From Streptomyces sp. JH34 (GTDB lineage: Bacteria > Actinomycetota > Actinomycetes > Streptomycetales > Streptomycetaceae), in contig NZ_JAJSOO010000001.1 of assembly GCF_029428875.1 (NCBI RefSeq), forward strand, positions 6,978,501-7,042,500: a stretch of 64,000 bases of DNA, given 5' to 3'. Shown here one piece after another: positions 17,726 to 27,087 of this stretch. Every line of letters begins with the position of its first letter. The first letter of the stretch is position 1. The position numbers and the translations under genes are program-made. The notes under the pieces were generated by a model. The model saw only the letters and a program-made list of their open reading frames with translations. It made no database searches and was not told the DNA's origin.

Positions 17726-17768
17726 GCCCCGGCTGGATTCCCCCGATCCGGCCGGGGCTTCTTTTCGT
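17726..17768 (+). terminator. Intrinsic terminator with T-rich tail
   Basis: Twelve-bp stem (17726-17737 with 17747-17758, one G-T pair) followed by TTCTTTTCGT. It is one of the few hairpins here with a T tract and reads on the plus strand, ending transcription from rpmG and any small RNA. Confidence 0.8.
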
Positions 17769-17825
17769 ACCGCGTGACGCGCCGCCGAATCCGGTCGGCC
17801 CGGCCTGGAAAGATCGCCAGGGCGC

Positions 17826-18326
17826 TCACATCGTCTGTGTGAGATCCGCCGCGTAGTGCTCGATGGCAGGCCGGTACTGCCGCACGTGGGGACTGTCGCT
17901 GGTCGTCGCGACCAGTCGCAGCAGGAGCTGCATCGCCTCGTGATGCTCCCCGGTGTTGAACAGCGCCATGGCCAGGAAGGTCCGCAGCGCCCCGTCGTCC
18001 GGGAACTCCGACACACCGCGCCGGAGCGTCTCGACGGCCTGCCCGAACCTGCCCAGGACGCGGTAGGTGCTGCCGAGCCCCAGCAGTGCGCCCCTGCGCT
18101 CCTCGTCGCCGAGCCCGTGGTCCTGCAGACTCCGCTCGTAGTAGGGGACGGCCTCCGCCTCCAGGCCGAGGACGTCGTGGACCCAGGCGGTCTGATAGGC
18201 GACGTCCGCCGCGTCGGGAAACGCGGCGGTGAGGGAGAGGAGGCGTTCCCTGGCCTGTTCGGGATGCCCCTCTTCGCGCAGCCTCACGGCCTCCGCCAGT
18301 AGGTCGTCCTTCTCCTGTGCGCTCAT
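17826..18326 (-). CDS. Tetratricopeptide-repeat protein
   Basis: A 166-residue soluble helical protein with about three TPR-like units (EAVRLREEGHPEQARERLLSL, GLEAEAVPYYERSL, LGRFGQAVETLRRGVSEFPDD). It likely mediates protein contacts; partner unknown. The start at 18326 (MSAQEKDD) is chosen because the frame upstream lies under the start region of the divergent VanZ gene. It converges on the L33 terminator. Confidence 0.78.
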   Translation of the reverse strand: MSAQEKDDLLAEAVRLREEGHPEQARERLLSLTAAFPDAADVAYQTAWVHDVLGLEAEAVPYYERSLQDHGLGDEERRGALLGLGSTYRVLGRFGQAVETLRRGVSEFPDDGALRTFLAMALFNTGEHHEAMQLLLRLVATTSDSPHVRQYRPAIEHYAADLTQTM

Positions 18327-18388
18327 GCGCCCATCGTCGCACCCGATTACCGGGTGTGGCGGACAGGGTTGGGGGCATCCGTTCCGCC

Positions 18389-19246
18389 ATGACAGCAGAG
18401 GCGGATCGTAGTGCACGACGCAGAGGTATGGGACGACGACTGCTGCGTGCGGCAGTAGTGACCGTGGCATTCATGGCACTTGTGGCGTTCTCCGTCGTTC
18501 TGGCGAAGGTGACGCTCACGCCGTCACCGGCGTCGGAGGACATCGTGACGTCCAATCTGAGGCCAGGGCGCTCCCTGAGGCAGTACGCGGAGGACTACAC
18601 CTTCCTCGCCGCCTGCAAGCAGGCGGGCGGAAACCTTCTGCTGGGCGTGCCCTTCGGCGTCCTGTTGCCGATCCTGGTGCCGCGCCGTCTGCGGATGATC
18701 CGGATGACGGTGCTCACCGTGCTGGTCATCGCGGTCGTCGAGCTCGTGCAGGGCGCGCTCGTGGCGGGACGGGCCTTCGACGTCGACGACGTCATCCTCA
18801 ACACGGCCGGCGCGCTCCTCGGGTACGTGGTGCTGGGGCGGCGCGTCAGCCACTACTATCACGCGCTCGCCGACGGACCGTCCGAGGTGGAGGCCGCGAG
18901 GACCACGCCGCGGACCCCGGCCAGGACGAAGCCGGGCGACGGGAAGAAGGCGAAGCCTGACACGGAGTCGAGGGCCGCAACCAAGGCGAAGGCCGGGAGC
19001 GGGGCGAAGCTCCTGTCCAAGGCGAAGCCCGGCGCGGGGGCGAACTCCGGTACGAAGCCGAAGCCTGCCGCCTCGTCGAAGGCCGGGACCCGGACCGGGG
19101 GCAGGGCGAAGCCCGCGGCCGAGCCCGCCGCAGGCCGGAGCGCGTCCGCGCAGACGGCTCGCGGACGCGCTCTGTTCGACAGGTGGCGCAGTCGTCGGGA
19201 GGGCCCGGGCGGGGGAGCGCCCGGGGCCCGTCGACGCGGAGCCTAG
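18389..19246 (+). CDS. VanZ-family membrane protein with Lys/Ala-rich tail
   Basis: A 285-residue protein. Residues ~15-165 form a VanZ-like domain with about four membrane segments and the family signature NLLLGVPFGVLLPILVP plus the acidic segment FDVDDVILNTAG. Residues ~175-285 are a long low-complexity extension of Lys, Ala, Gly, Pro and Thr with repeats such as AKPG and KAGSGAK, likely a basic disordered cytoplasmic tail. VanZ relatives are linked to glycopeptide/teicoplanin tolerance, but most have no known role. The ATG at 18389 is used; a second Met at 18428 is possible. The stop overlaps the convergent cellulase stop by 4 bases. Confidence 0.8.
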   Translation: MTAEADRSARRRGMGRRLLRAAVVTVAFMALVAFSVVLAKVTLTPSPASEDIVTSNLRPGRSLRQYAEDYTFLAACKQAGGNLLLGVPFGVLLPILVPRRLRMIRMTVLTVLVIAVVELVQGALVAGRAFDVDDVILNTAGALLGYVVLGRRVSHYYHALADGPSEVEAARTTPRTPARTKPGDGKKAKPDTESRAATKAKAGSGAKLLSKAKPGAGANSGTKPKPAASSKAGTRTGGRAKPAAEPAAGRSASAQTARGRALFDRWRSRREGPGGGAPGARRRGA

Positions 19247-20997
19247 AGCGCCGGGTAGGCGTTCTTCATGAGCTCCTGGAACTGGGCGGAGAACCACTTT
19301 CCGGAGACCGGGGCGTCGCCCAGAGCCCCGGACATGTTGTTGTTGTTGCGGGCGTTGCCCGTGTAGGTCGGGTCACACATCCGGTCGAATCCCTTGCCCT
19401 CGTTGTTCGGGATCTCCTTGCTGGACCCGTCCGACTCCCCCGGGGGCTTCATCCAGACGTACGCGTCGATGCCGGCCTCCGGGGCGGCCTTCGGCCGTTC
19501 GCCGAGTCCGGCTCCGGCCTGGTTGCACCAGTTGCCCAGGTGGATGCGCCGGTCGTAACGACCGCCGTCCACATAGGTGTCGACGCTCGTGGTGGCCCCC
19601 GGGCCGGCCGGCCGCTGCGTGCCGCCCCAGCCGTTGCGCGAGGTGTCGATGAGCATGCCGATGCCGGAGTCGAAGCCCACGGAGACCAGCTCGTTGCGGA
19701 AGGCCTGGGCGAAGGACAGCTCGTCGGTGTAACGGTTCCAGTCGACCCACTTCGACTGGCGCACCGAGGTCCCGTTGACGGAGTCCTCGATCTTGAAGTT
19801 CGTCTCCTTCAGCGCGCTGTAGTTGGCCGTGTTGGTGATGAAGCCCTGGACGTCGTTGACGGTCGCGCCCTCGGCGGTCGCGGCCTCGTGGAAGATGTCG
19901 GCGGACGCTCCGAAGTTGTCGTCCCAGCCGATCCAGCCGTGGTGGCCCGCGTCGATGTAGTTGTAGACGTTCGGCGCGTCGCCGAGCTTGTTGAGTGCGT
20001 AGCCGACGCCCTTGACGTAGTTGCCGTTGGCCTTCATGACGTCACAGGCGGGTGTGGCGGTGGGGCGGCCGCCCGCGTTGGTCACGAGGTTCGGCAGGGA
20101 GTCGATCTCGACGGTGGTGACGATGCGCAGTCCGGCGTACTTGGAGTCGGCCAGGATCGCCGCGATGGGGTCGATGTACTCCGTCTTGTAGCGGCCGATC
20201 TCGGTGGGGCCGAGCTCACCGTTGGAGGCGAGCGCCGCGCAGTCGCGCCCGGGCAGGTTGTAGATGACGAGCTGGACGACGAGCTCGCCGGAGCCCTTCT
20301 GCGTCAGGGCCGCGTCCAGGTGGTCGCGCAGACCCATCGAGCCGTTCGCGCCCTCGATGGCGGCGATCCGGTCGAGCCAGACACCCGTCGGCTGGCTGGA
20401 CACCCGGCTGCCGCCCGGTTCGGCGGCGGCCTTCTCCGACCATTCCGGGTTCACGTAGACCTTGGCGCCCTCGTACGGGTTGTTGACGCGACTGCCCGCG
20501 GGCGGATCGGTGGGCGGGTCCGTGGGGTCGGTCGGGTCGGTCGGGCCCGTCGTGTCACCGTTGCAGGTGACACCGTTCAGCTTGAAGGTCGCGGGTACGG
20601 CGCTGTTGCCGTTGCCCGACGCGTTGAAGCCGAAGGAGGCGGAACCGCCGGTGGCGAGGGCACCGTTGTAGGAGAGGCTCTTCGCGGTGACGGCGGCGCC
20701 GCTCTGCGAGACCGTGGCGTTCCAGCCCTGGCTGACCTTCTCGCTGCCGGCGAAGGACCACTCCAGCTGCCAGCTGGAGACGGCGGCACCGTTGTTGGTG
20801 ACGCTCACCGCGGCGGTGAGGCCACCGTTCCACTGGTTCTGGATCTTGTAGTCGACCGTGCAGCCTGCCGCCGCTGCGGCAGACGCTCCGAAGGGGGCCA
20901 CCGCGGCGGCGGAGCCCGCGGCTGCGGCGACGAGTGCTCCCGCGGCTATGAGTGCCATGCGGGATCGGCGCAGATTGGTGCGGCTCGTGCGGCTCAT
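19243..20997 (-). CDS. Secreted GH6 cellobiohydrolase with CBM2
   Basis: A 584-residue exported cellulase: signal peptide (~1-44), family 2 cellulose-binding module (~46-145, paired Cys46/Cys145, exposed Trp residues), a Pro/Thr/Asp linker with DPTDPTDP repeats (~150-167) and a GH6 catalytic domain (~170-584). The GH6 signature LVIYNLPGRDCAALASNGE contains the catalytic Asp252. GH6 exo-enzymes release cellobiose from non-reducing chain ends. It is divergent from the GH48 gene, its usual partner. GAGGAAACGG lies before the ATG. No CebR palindrome was found close to this start. Confidence 0.95.
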   Translation of the reverse strand: MSRTSRTNLRRSRMALIAAGALVAAAAGSAAAVAPFGASAAAAAGCTVDYKIQNQWNGGLTAAVSVTNNGAAVSSWQLEWSFAGSEKVSQGWNATVSQSGAAVTAKSLSYNGALATGGSASFGFNASGNGNSAVPATFKLNGVTCNGDTTGPTDPTDPTDPPTDPPAGSRVNNPYEGAKVYVNPEWSEKAAAEPGGSRVSSQPTGVWLDRIAAIEGANGSMGLRDHLDAALTQKGSGELVVQLVIYNLPGRDCAALASNGELGPTEIGRYKTEYIDPIAAILADSKYAGLRIVTTVEIDSLPNLVTNAGGRPTATPACDVMKANGNYVKGVGYALNKLGDAPNVYNYIDAGHHGWIGWDDNFGASADIFHEAATAEGATVNDVQGFITNTANYSALKETNFKIEDSVNGTSVRQSKWVDWNRYTDELSFAQAFRNELVSVGFDSGIGMLIDTSRNGWGGTQRPAGPGATTSVDTYVDGGRYDRRIHLGNWCNQAGAGLGERPKAAPEAGIDAYVWMKPPGESDGSSKEIPNNEGKGFDRMCDPTYTGNARNNNNMSGALGDAPVSGKWFSAQFQELMKNAYPAL

Positions 20998-21886
20998 GCG
21001 AATTCCGTTTCCTCAGCTGTAGAGGGCGCGCGAACGCGGCGTGCCCGATTCCGTACGGGTGGGGGTACCGTGCTGGTCGCTGATCGAAGGACGGGCCGTG
21101 GAAGGGTCCCAGGTGTTCCGGATCCGTCCGGGGGAAGATTCCGGCCGTGGAACCTTCTGCGGCACCCGGCCGGTCGAGCCGGTGGGGGCAGATGTTCTGG
21201 CCGGTCCCGCTCAAGGCGAGGGGACTTCGGTCCGGCCGGTGAGAGCGTGGAACGCGGACGTACCCCGGTCTCACGGACGGTGCGGTTGTGTGGGCGCCAC
21301 GGTTGGCGGGTGGTCCCGCGCCCCCGTGGTCCTCGTGGCCGATGCCGGGGGCCTCGGCGGCGTGCTGGTCAGGTCAAGCCGGTACTCCTCGTTCGGGGGC
21401 GTGGGGGCGGCCGTTCCCTCCGGAGCCGGCCCGCACGGTGGTGCGGTCGGCGAGCTCGTCGCTGCCGACGCCCGGTCGGGGCGGTCGGTCCACGGGGACG
21501 GAGGACCCGGCGGACCTGTGGAGCCGGTCGGATCCCTGGTGCGGAGAGTGCTGTCGAGCCTGGACGCACCGGGTGCGTGACCCGGTGGCGCTGCGGCGGT
21601 CGGAAAGCCTGACGCCGAGCCCGCGCTGTTCGCCCGTGTCCTGTCCGTGCCGTCGCCGGCCGTGGTGCCCGCTTCCGGACATCCGCGGATCCGCGGGTGC
21701 ACGGTGCTGTTCGACCACCGTGCGTACGACGGCGGATCCGGAAGCCGTGCCCATGGCCGCGGAAGTGCTGCCGGCCATGTCGAGCACCGCTCCGGGGAGC
21801 GGCGTGAACAGGTGCGATAAGCGCGGGGGATGACACATGAGCGACTCCTTGCAGACCGGGCGTGCCCCCTACGGCACGTCGACTGG

Positions 21887-21900
21887 TGGAACCGCTCCCA
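21887..21900. promoter_or_regulatory. Imperfect CebR-type operator
   Basis: TGGAACCGCTCCCA differs from the CebR palindrome TGGGAGCGCTCCCA at two positions. It lies just upstream of TTGACG (21911-21916), a possible -35 element for the GH48 gene. Confidence 0.6.
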
Positions 21901-22021
21901 CTGGTGTGGCTTGACGTTAGAGCGTCAAGTGGTGTCGGTCAACACACCAGTTGGCATCTCTTGTCGTCGAAATAATTCGACTCTTCAAGTCTCTTGACTC
22001 CCTTTTTCCTCGTCCCCATGC

Positions 22022-22035
22022 TGGGAGCGCTCCCA
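22022..22035. promoter_or_regulatory. Perfect CebR-type operator
   Basis: TGGGAGCGCTCCCA is the exact 14-bp palindrome bound by the cellobiose/cellotriose-responsive LacI-family repressor CebR in Streptomyces. It lies 66 bases before the GH48 start codon, downstream of the probable promoter, so bound repressor would block transcription until cello-oligosaccharides appear. Confidence 0.85.
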
Positions 22036-22101
22036 CTGGTTCAAGGCTTGTGCTCAACTCCGCACACCCCCATGTCGCCGAGCCGCGAGGAGGTACCGCG
22101 C

Positions 22102-25053
22102 ATGCCAACGGGACGCGTACGAAGAACGTGGTTACCGAGAAGACCGGGAAGAACCGGAGCCGGAAACCGACGCCTGATGACCGCATTGGTGGCTGCGCTG
22201 GCTCTCCCTCTGGGAATGACCGCCGCAACCGGTACGCCGGCCCGGGCGGCCGCCGTCCAGTGCAGTGTCGACTACAGGGCGAACGACTGGGGTTCGGGCT
22301 TCAGCACCGAACTCACCGTCACCAACAGGAGCTCCTCCGCGATCGACGGCTGGACCCTGACCTACGCGTACGCCGGCAACCAGCAGCTCACCAACGGCTG
22401 GAACGGGACCTGGTCCCAGTCGGGCAGGAACGTCACCGTCAAGAACGCCGCCTGGAACGGTACGGTCGCCGCGGGCGCCGCCGTCACGACGGGTGCGCAG
22501 TTCTCCTACAGCGGCACCAACACCGCTCCCACCGCCTTCGCCGTCAACGGCACGGCGTGCGTGGGTGCCCACCAGCCGCCGATCACCGTCCTCACGAGTC
22601 CGGCGGCGGGCGCCGTCTTCTCCGCCGGGGACGCCGTGCCGCTGGCAGCCACCGCGGCAGCCGCGGACGGGGCAGGGATCAGCAAGGTCGAGTTCTACGA
22701 CAACACGACTCTGCTGGGCACCGACACCACCTCCCCGTACACCTACAGTGCCCAGGGCCTCGCCGCCGGTGCGCACTCGGTGTATGCCAGGGCCTACGAC
22801 AGCCTCGGCGCGTCCGCGGAGTCCACCCCCGCGGGCATCACCGTCGTCGCCGGCCCCGCCGTCGTCGCGACACCCGCGCAACTCGGTGTGCAGCAGGGCA
22901 AGTCCGGGACCTTCAACGTCTCGCTGTCCACCGCGCCCTCCGCGAGTGTCACCGCCACGGTGGCGCGCACCGCGGGCAACACCGGGCTCGGCGTGTCCAG
23001 CGGCGCGAGCCTGACGTTCACGCCGTCGAACTGGTCGACGCCCCAGAAGGTCACGGTGACCGCCGCCGCGTCCGGCACGGGAGCCGCGACCTTCACGGTG
23101 ACGGCCCCCGGGCACAGCAAGGCCGAGGTCACCGTCACCCAGCTCGCCGCCGCCAAGGACTACGACGCGCGCTTCCTCGACCTCTACGGGAAGATCACGG
23201 ATCCGGCGAACGGCTACTTCTCCTCGGAGGGCATCCCCTACCACTCCGTGGAGACGCTGATCGTCGAGGCTCCCGACCAGGGCCACGAGACGACGTCGGA
23301 GGCGTACAGCTACCTGATCTGGCTCCAGGCGATGTACGGGAAGATCACCGGGGACTGGACGAAGTTCAACGCCGCGTGGGCCACCATGGAGAAGTACATG
23401 ATCCCCACCCACGCCGACCAGCCCACGAACTCCTTCTACAACGCGTCGAAGCCCGCGACCTACGCGCCCGAGCACGACACACCGAACCAGTACCCCGCAG
23501 TCCTCGACGGGTCGGCCACCGCCGGCTCGGACCCGATCGCGGGCGAGCTGAAGAGCGCGTACGGCACCGACGACATCTACGGGATGCACTGGATCCAGGA
23601 CGTCGACAACGTCTACGGATACGGGAACACACCCGGCAAGTGCTCTGCCGGCCCCACCGCGGCCGGGCCGTCGTACATCAACACCTTCCAGCGCGGTTCG
23701 CAGGAGTCGGTCTGGGAGACCGTCACCCACCCGACCTGCGACAACTTCACCTACGGCGGGAAGAACGGCTACCTCGACCTGTTCACCGGGGACGCCTCCT
23801 ACGCCAAGCAGTGGAAGTTCACCAACGCCCCGGACGCGGACGCCCGTGCCGTGCAGGCCGCCTACTGGGCCGACGTCTGGGCCAAGGAACAGGGCAAGTC
23901 GGGTGAGGTCTCGGCCACCGTCGGCAAGGCGGCGAAGATGGGCGACTACCTCCGCTACTCCATGTTCGACAAGTACTTCAAGAAGGTCGGCAACTGCGTC
24001 GGCCCGACCACCTGCCCCGCCGGCAGCGGCAAGGACAGCGCGCACTACCTGATGTCCTGGTACTACGCCTGGGGCGGTGCCACCGACACCTCGGCGGGCT
24101 GGTCCTGGCGCATCGGATCCAGCCACGCCCACGGGGGCTACCAGAACCCGATGGCTGCCTACGCGCTGAGCTCCGTCGCGGACCTCAAACCCAAGTCGGC
24201 CACGGGACAGCAGGACTGGGCCAAGAGCCTGGACCGTCAGATGGACTTCTACCAGTGGCTCCAGTCCGACGAGGGGGCCATCGCGGGCGGTGCGACCAAC
24301 AGCTGGAAGGGAAGTTACGCCCAGCCCCCGGCCGGTACGCCGACCTTCTACGGCATGTACTACGACGAGAAGCCCGTCTACCACGACCCGCCGTCCAACC
24401 AGTGGTTCGGCTTCCAGGCGTGGTCCATGGAACGCGTCGCCGAGTACTACCACGAGTCGGGTGACGCCCAGGCCAAGGCAGTGCTCGACAAGTGGGTCGA
24501 CTGGGCACTGTCCGAGACCACCATCAACCCGGACGGCACCTATCTCATGCCGTCCACCCTCAAGTGGTCCGGCGCACCCGACACATGGAACGCGTCGAGC
24601 CCCGGCGCCAACTCCGGTCTCCACGTGACGGTCGCCGACTACACCAACGACGTCGGGGTGGCCGGCGCCTACGCCAGGACGCTGACCTACTACGCCGCCA
24701 AGTCCGGTGACGCGGAGGCGAAGGCCACGGCCAAGGGGCTGCTCGACGGCATGTGGGGCCACTACCAGGACGACGCGGGGATCGCGGTGCCGGAGACGCG
24801 CGCCGACTACAACCGGTTCGACGACCCGGTGTACGTCCCGAGCGGCTGGACGGGTGCGATGCCCAACGGCGACACCGTCGACAAGGACTCGACGTTCCTC
24901 TCCATCAGGTCGTTCTACGAGGACGACCCGAACTGGCCGAAGGTGCAGGCCTATCTGGACGGCGGAGCCGCCCCGGTCTTCACCTACCACCGGTTCTGGG
25001 CGCAGACCGACGTCGCACTGGCCCTGGGGGCGTACGCCGACCTCCTGGAGTGA
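22102..25053 (+). CDS. Secreted GH48 cellobiohydrolase with CBM2 and Ig-like domains
   Basis: A 983-residue exported exo-cellulase: basic N terminus and signal peptide (~1-50), CBM2 (~54-153), an Ig-like domain (~158-250), a second beta-sandwich (~252-350) and a GH48 catalytic domain (~352-983) with the conserved acid-base segment GHETTSEAYSYLIWLQA. GH48 enzymes act processively from reducing ends, complementing the GH6 partner. The start is the ATG at 22102, because GAGGAGG lies 8 bases before it; the open frame extends to 21994. CebR sites upstream indicate induction by cello-oligosaccharides. A terminator hairpin follows. Confidence 0.95.
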   Translation: MPTGRVRRTWLPRRPGRTGAGNRRLMTALVAALALPLGMTAATGTPARAAAVQCSVDYRANDWGSGFSTELTVTNRSSSAIDGWTLTYAYAGNQQLTNGWNGTWSQSGRNVTVKNAAWNGTVAAGAAVTTGAQFSYSGTNTAPTAFAVNGTACVGAHQPPITVLTSPAAGAVFSAGDAVPLAATAAAADGAGISKVEFYDNTTLLGTDTTSPYTYSAQGLAAGAHSVYARAYDSLGASAESTPAGITVVAGPAVVATPAQLGVQQGKSGTFNVSLSTAPSASVTATVARTAGNTGLGVSSGASLTFTPSNWSTPQKVTVTAAASGTGAATFTVTAPGHSKAEVTVTQLAAAKDYDARFLDLYGKITDPANGYFSSEGIPYHSVETLIVEAPDQGHETTSEAYSYLIWLQAMYGKITGDWTKFNAAWATMEKYMIPTHADQPTNSFYNASKPATYAPEHDTPNQYPAVLDGSATAGSDPIAGELKSAYGTDDIYGMHWIQDVDNVYGYGNTPGKCSAGPTAAGPSYINTFQRGSQESVWETVTHPTCDNFTYGGKNGYLDLFTGDASYAKQWKFTNAPDADARAVQAAYWADVWAKEQGKSGEVSATVGKAAKMGDYLRYSMFDKYFKKVGNCVGPTTCPAGSGKDSAHYLMSWYYAWGGATDTSAGWSWRIGSSHAHGGYQNPMAAYALSSVADLKPKSATGQQDWAKSLDRQMDFYQWLQSDEGAIAGGATNSWKGSYAQPPAGTPTFYGMYYDEKPVYHDPPSNQWFGFQAWSMERVAEYYHESGDAQAKAVLDKWVDWALSETTINPDGTYLMPSTLKWSGAPDTWNASSPGANSGLHVTVADYTNDVGVAGAYARTLTYYAAKSGDAEAKATAKGLLDGMWGHYQDDAGIAVPETRADYNRFDDPVYVPSGWTGAMPNGDTVDKDSTFLSIRSFYEDDPNWPKVQAYLDGGAAPVFTYHRFWAQTDVALALGAYADLLE

Positions 25054-25068
25054 GTGACCGCAGCACCA

Positions 25069-25109
25069 GGGGTCCCGGCTCCGGCCGTCCAGCCGGCGGC
25101 CGGGACCCC
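25069..25109 (+). terminator. Terminator after GH48 gene
   Basis: Inverted repeat with 11-bp arms (25069-25079 and 25099-25109) and a further 5-bp inner stem, 15 bases after the GH48 stop; no T tract. Confidence 0.7.
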
Positions 25110-25195
25110 GTCGGCGCGGCTCAACCGGCCCCGTCCGTACAGGATCTGGCGTATTCGGCGTCCTGGGGCGGACTGAAAACGACGGACCGGGTCAC

Positions 25196-25918
25196 ATGGA
25201 AGGAATGACGTCCACTGACGTAAGGACAGACAGCACCGGTGACCCCGGGCCCGGCAGCACGCCGCGCCGCCGTGCCCGGCTGCGCGGGTGTCTGCCGTTC
25301 GCCGGAGTGTGTGCCGCGGCACTGGTCCTGCTGCTCCTGGGCTCCAAGCTCAGCCTGCTGCCGGGCCTCGACGACCTCTTCGAGGAGAAGACCACGGACC
25401 GGTCCGGCCCCGCGGTGCTCAAGTCCATCCAGGACATGAGCGCGTACGAGGCGGCGTCCGGCAACTTCCAGGTCGTCGTCGACCTGGAGAAGGACGCGAA
25501 GTACCTGCCCGACGCCATCCGGGGCACCCGGACGCTGTACGTCGGCGCGGGCACCGTCGGGGCGTCCGTCGACCTCGGCAAGGTCGGGGCGGAAGGGGTG
25601 ACCGTGAACGAGGAGCGGACCACGGCCGAACTCGTGCTGCCCCACGCGGTGCTGGGCAAGCCGGCTCTGGACCCGGACCGTTCCTACGCCGTGTCCAAGC
25701 AGCGCGGCATCCTCGACCGGCTCGGCGACTTCTTCTCCGACAACCCCGGCAGCGAGCAGGCGGTCAACAAGCTCGCGGCCCAGCACATCGGGGAGGCGGC
25801 CGAGGAGAGCGGGCTGACGAAGCGCGCCGAGAAGAACACCACCTCCATGCTCCAGGGACTGCTCGGCTCCCTCGGATTCGAGAAGGTCACGGTCCGCTAC
25901 GCCGATCCGCCGCGCTGA
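25196..25918 (+). CDS. DUF4230-like membrane-anchored protein
   Basis: A 240-residue protein with a single N-terminal membrane segment (~32-55, CLPFAGVCAAALVLLLLG) and an extracytoplasmic domain resembling DUF4230 (YEAASGNFQVVVDLEKD, then TLYVGAGTVGASVDLGKV). Function unknown. ATGs at 25196 and 25205 are both possible; GGAAGGA lies between them, so the exact start is uncertain. It stands between the GH48 terminator and the hydrolase gene. Confidence 0.75.
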   Translation: MEGMTSTDVRTDSTGDPGPGSTPRRRARLRGCLPFAGVCAAALVLLLLGSKLSLLPGLDDLFEEKTTDRSGPAVLKSIQDMSAYEAASGNFQVVVDLEKDAKYLPDAIRGTRTLYVGAGTVGASVDLGKVGAEGVTVNEERTTAELVLPHAVLGKPALDPDRSYAVSKQRGILDRLGDFFSDNPGSEQAVNKLAAQHIGEAAEESGLTKRAEKNTTSMLQGLLGSLGFEKVTVRYADPPR

Positions 25919-26027
25919 CCCCCTCGGAGGGGCGGCTTTGCCGTAACGGCAAGTTCTCTTGGCCGAAGGTGTCATGGGGCCGAATGATGGCCGCACAGAC
26001 AGACCCGGAGAACCCCAGGAGACCGAC

Positions 26028-27035
26028 ATGCCCCAGCCCACTCCTGCCGCCGAGCCCTCCACCACCGTCCCCGGGGCGTCCCACCGGATGGTGGACGTCC
26101 CCGGCGGCCGGATCCACCTCATCGAACAGGGGGCCGGCCCCCTCGTCCTCATGATCCACGGCTTCCCCGAGACCTCGTACTCCTGGCGCCATCAGATGTC
26201 CGCCGTAGCCGCGGCGGGCTACCGCGCGGTGGCCGTCGACGTACGCGGCTACGGGCGTTCCTTCGCTCCCGGACCCGTGGACGCCTACCGGATGACCGCC
26301 CTGGTCTCCGACACCGTCGGTGTCGTGCACGCACTGGGCGAGGAGACCGCGATCGTCGTCGGCCATGACTGGGGCTCGGCCATCGCGGCGAACAGCGCGC
26401 TGCTGCGCCCCGACATGTTCACCGCCGTGGCCATGCTCAGCGTTCCCTACGCTCCCCGGAGCGAGGTCCGTCCCACCGACGGCTTCGCCCTCATCGGTGG
26501 GAGCGAGGAGTTCTACGTCAGCTACTTCCAGCAGCCCGGCCGCGCCGAGGCCGAGATCGAACCCGATGTACGCGGATGGCTGGCAGGGTTCTACACCTCG
26601 CTCTCCGGGGACACCATGCCGCCGCCCGGCACGGACAGCCCCTTCTTCGTGCCCGCCGGAGCGGCCATGCGGGACCGTTTCACGTGCGGCGCCCTGCCTT
26701 CCTGGCTTCCGGATGCCGAACTGGACGTCCACAGCGCCGAGTTCGAGAGGAAGGGCCCGACCGGCGCGCTCAACCGCTACCGGAACGTGGACCGTGACTG
26801 GGAGGACCTCGCCGCCTGGGACGGAGTCCGACTCGCCTGTCCCGCGCTGTTCGTCGGCGGTGCTCTCGACTCCTCCACGACGTGGATGGCCGACGCCATC
26901 GCCGACTTCCCGACCACGCTTCCGGGCCTGGTCTCCTCACACATCCTGGAAGGCTGCGGTCACTGGATCCAGCAGGAACGCCCCGAGGAGGTCAACGCCC
27001 TGCTGACGAAGTGGCTGCACACCGTGCGCCCGTGA
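26028..27035 (+). CDS. Alpha/beta hydrolase, epoxide-hydrolase type
   Basis: A 335-residue hydrolase with the classical epoxide/haloalkane-hydrolase layout: oxyanion motif HGFPE, nucleophile Asp in VVGHDWGSAIA, and a C-terminal catalytic His in GCGHWIQQERP. A cap domain occupies the middle (~170-255). Substrate unknown. The start at 26028 has CAGGAGA upstream; an in-frame ATG at 25959 would add 23 residues without a ribosome site. Confidence 0.88.
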   Translation: MPQPTPAAEPSTTVPGASHRMVDVPGGRIHLIEQGAGPLVLMIHGFPETSYSWRHQMSAVAAAGYRAVAVDVRGYGRSFAPGPVDAYRMTALVSDTVGVVHALGEETAIVVGHDWGSAIAANSALLRPDMFTAVAMLSVPYAPRSEVRPTDGFALIGGSEEFYVSYFQQPGRAEAEIEPDVRGWLAGFYTSLSGDTMPPPGTDSPFFVPAGAAMRDRFTCGALPSWLPDAELDVHSAEFERKGPTGALNRYRNVDRDWEDLAAWDGVRLACPALFVGGALDSSTTWMADAIADFPTTLPGLVSSHILEGCGHWIQQERPEEVNALLTKWLHTVRP

Positions 27036-27087
27036 CGGCCGCGTGTCGCAGGCGGGGCCCTGTCCGCGGACCGGCGATGGTGGGCGT

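Larger units (their letters stand above)
20998..22101. other. 1.1-kb intergenic region between divergent cellulase genes
   Basis: No convincing gene; several frames are open but have lower third-position GC than neighbours and no homology I recognise. The right third carries CebR-type sites (21887-21900, 22022-22035) and stacked dyads: CTTGACG/CGTCAAG (21910-21916, 21923-21929) and TGGTGT/ACACCA (21930-21935, 21944-21949). An inverted repeat CCGCTCC-GG-GGAGCGG lies at 21787-21802. The left two thirds show nothing identifiable. Confidence 0.6.

Noticed and set aside
17672..17768. 6C RNA family
   Set aside because: Only one loop has a run of five C; the required two C-loops are not present.
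21041..21580. 179-residue frame in the cellulase intergenic region
   Set aside because: Third-position GC is lower than in neighbouring genes, there is no clear ribosome site, and the sequence resembles no family.
21374..21838. 154-residue minus-strand frame between cellulase genes
   Set aside because: Low-complexity Arg/Ser/Gly composition and no recognisable domain.
22132..24990. 952-residue minus-strand frame opposite GH48
   Set aside because: Shadow frame; composition is Gly/Arg/Val-rich and no motif is recognised.
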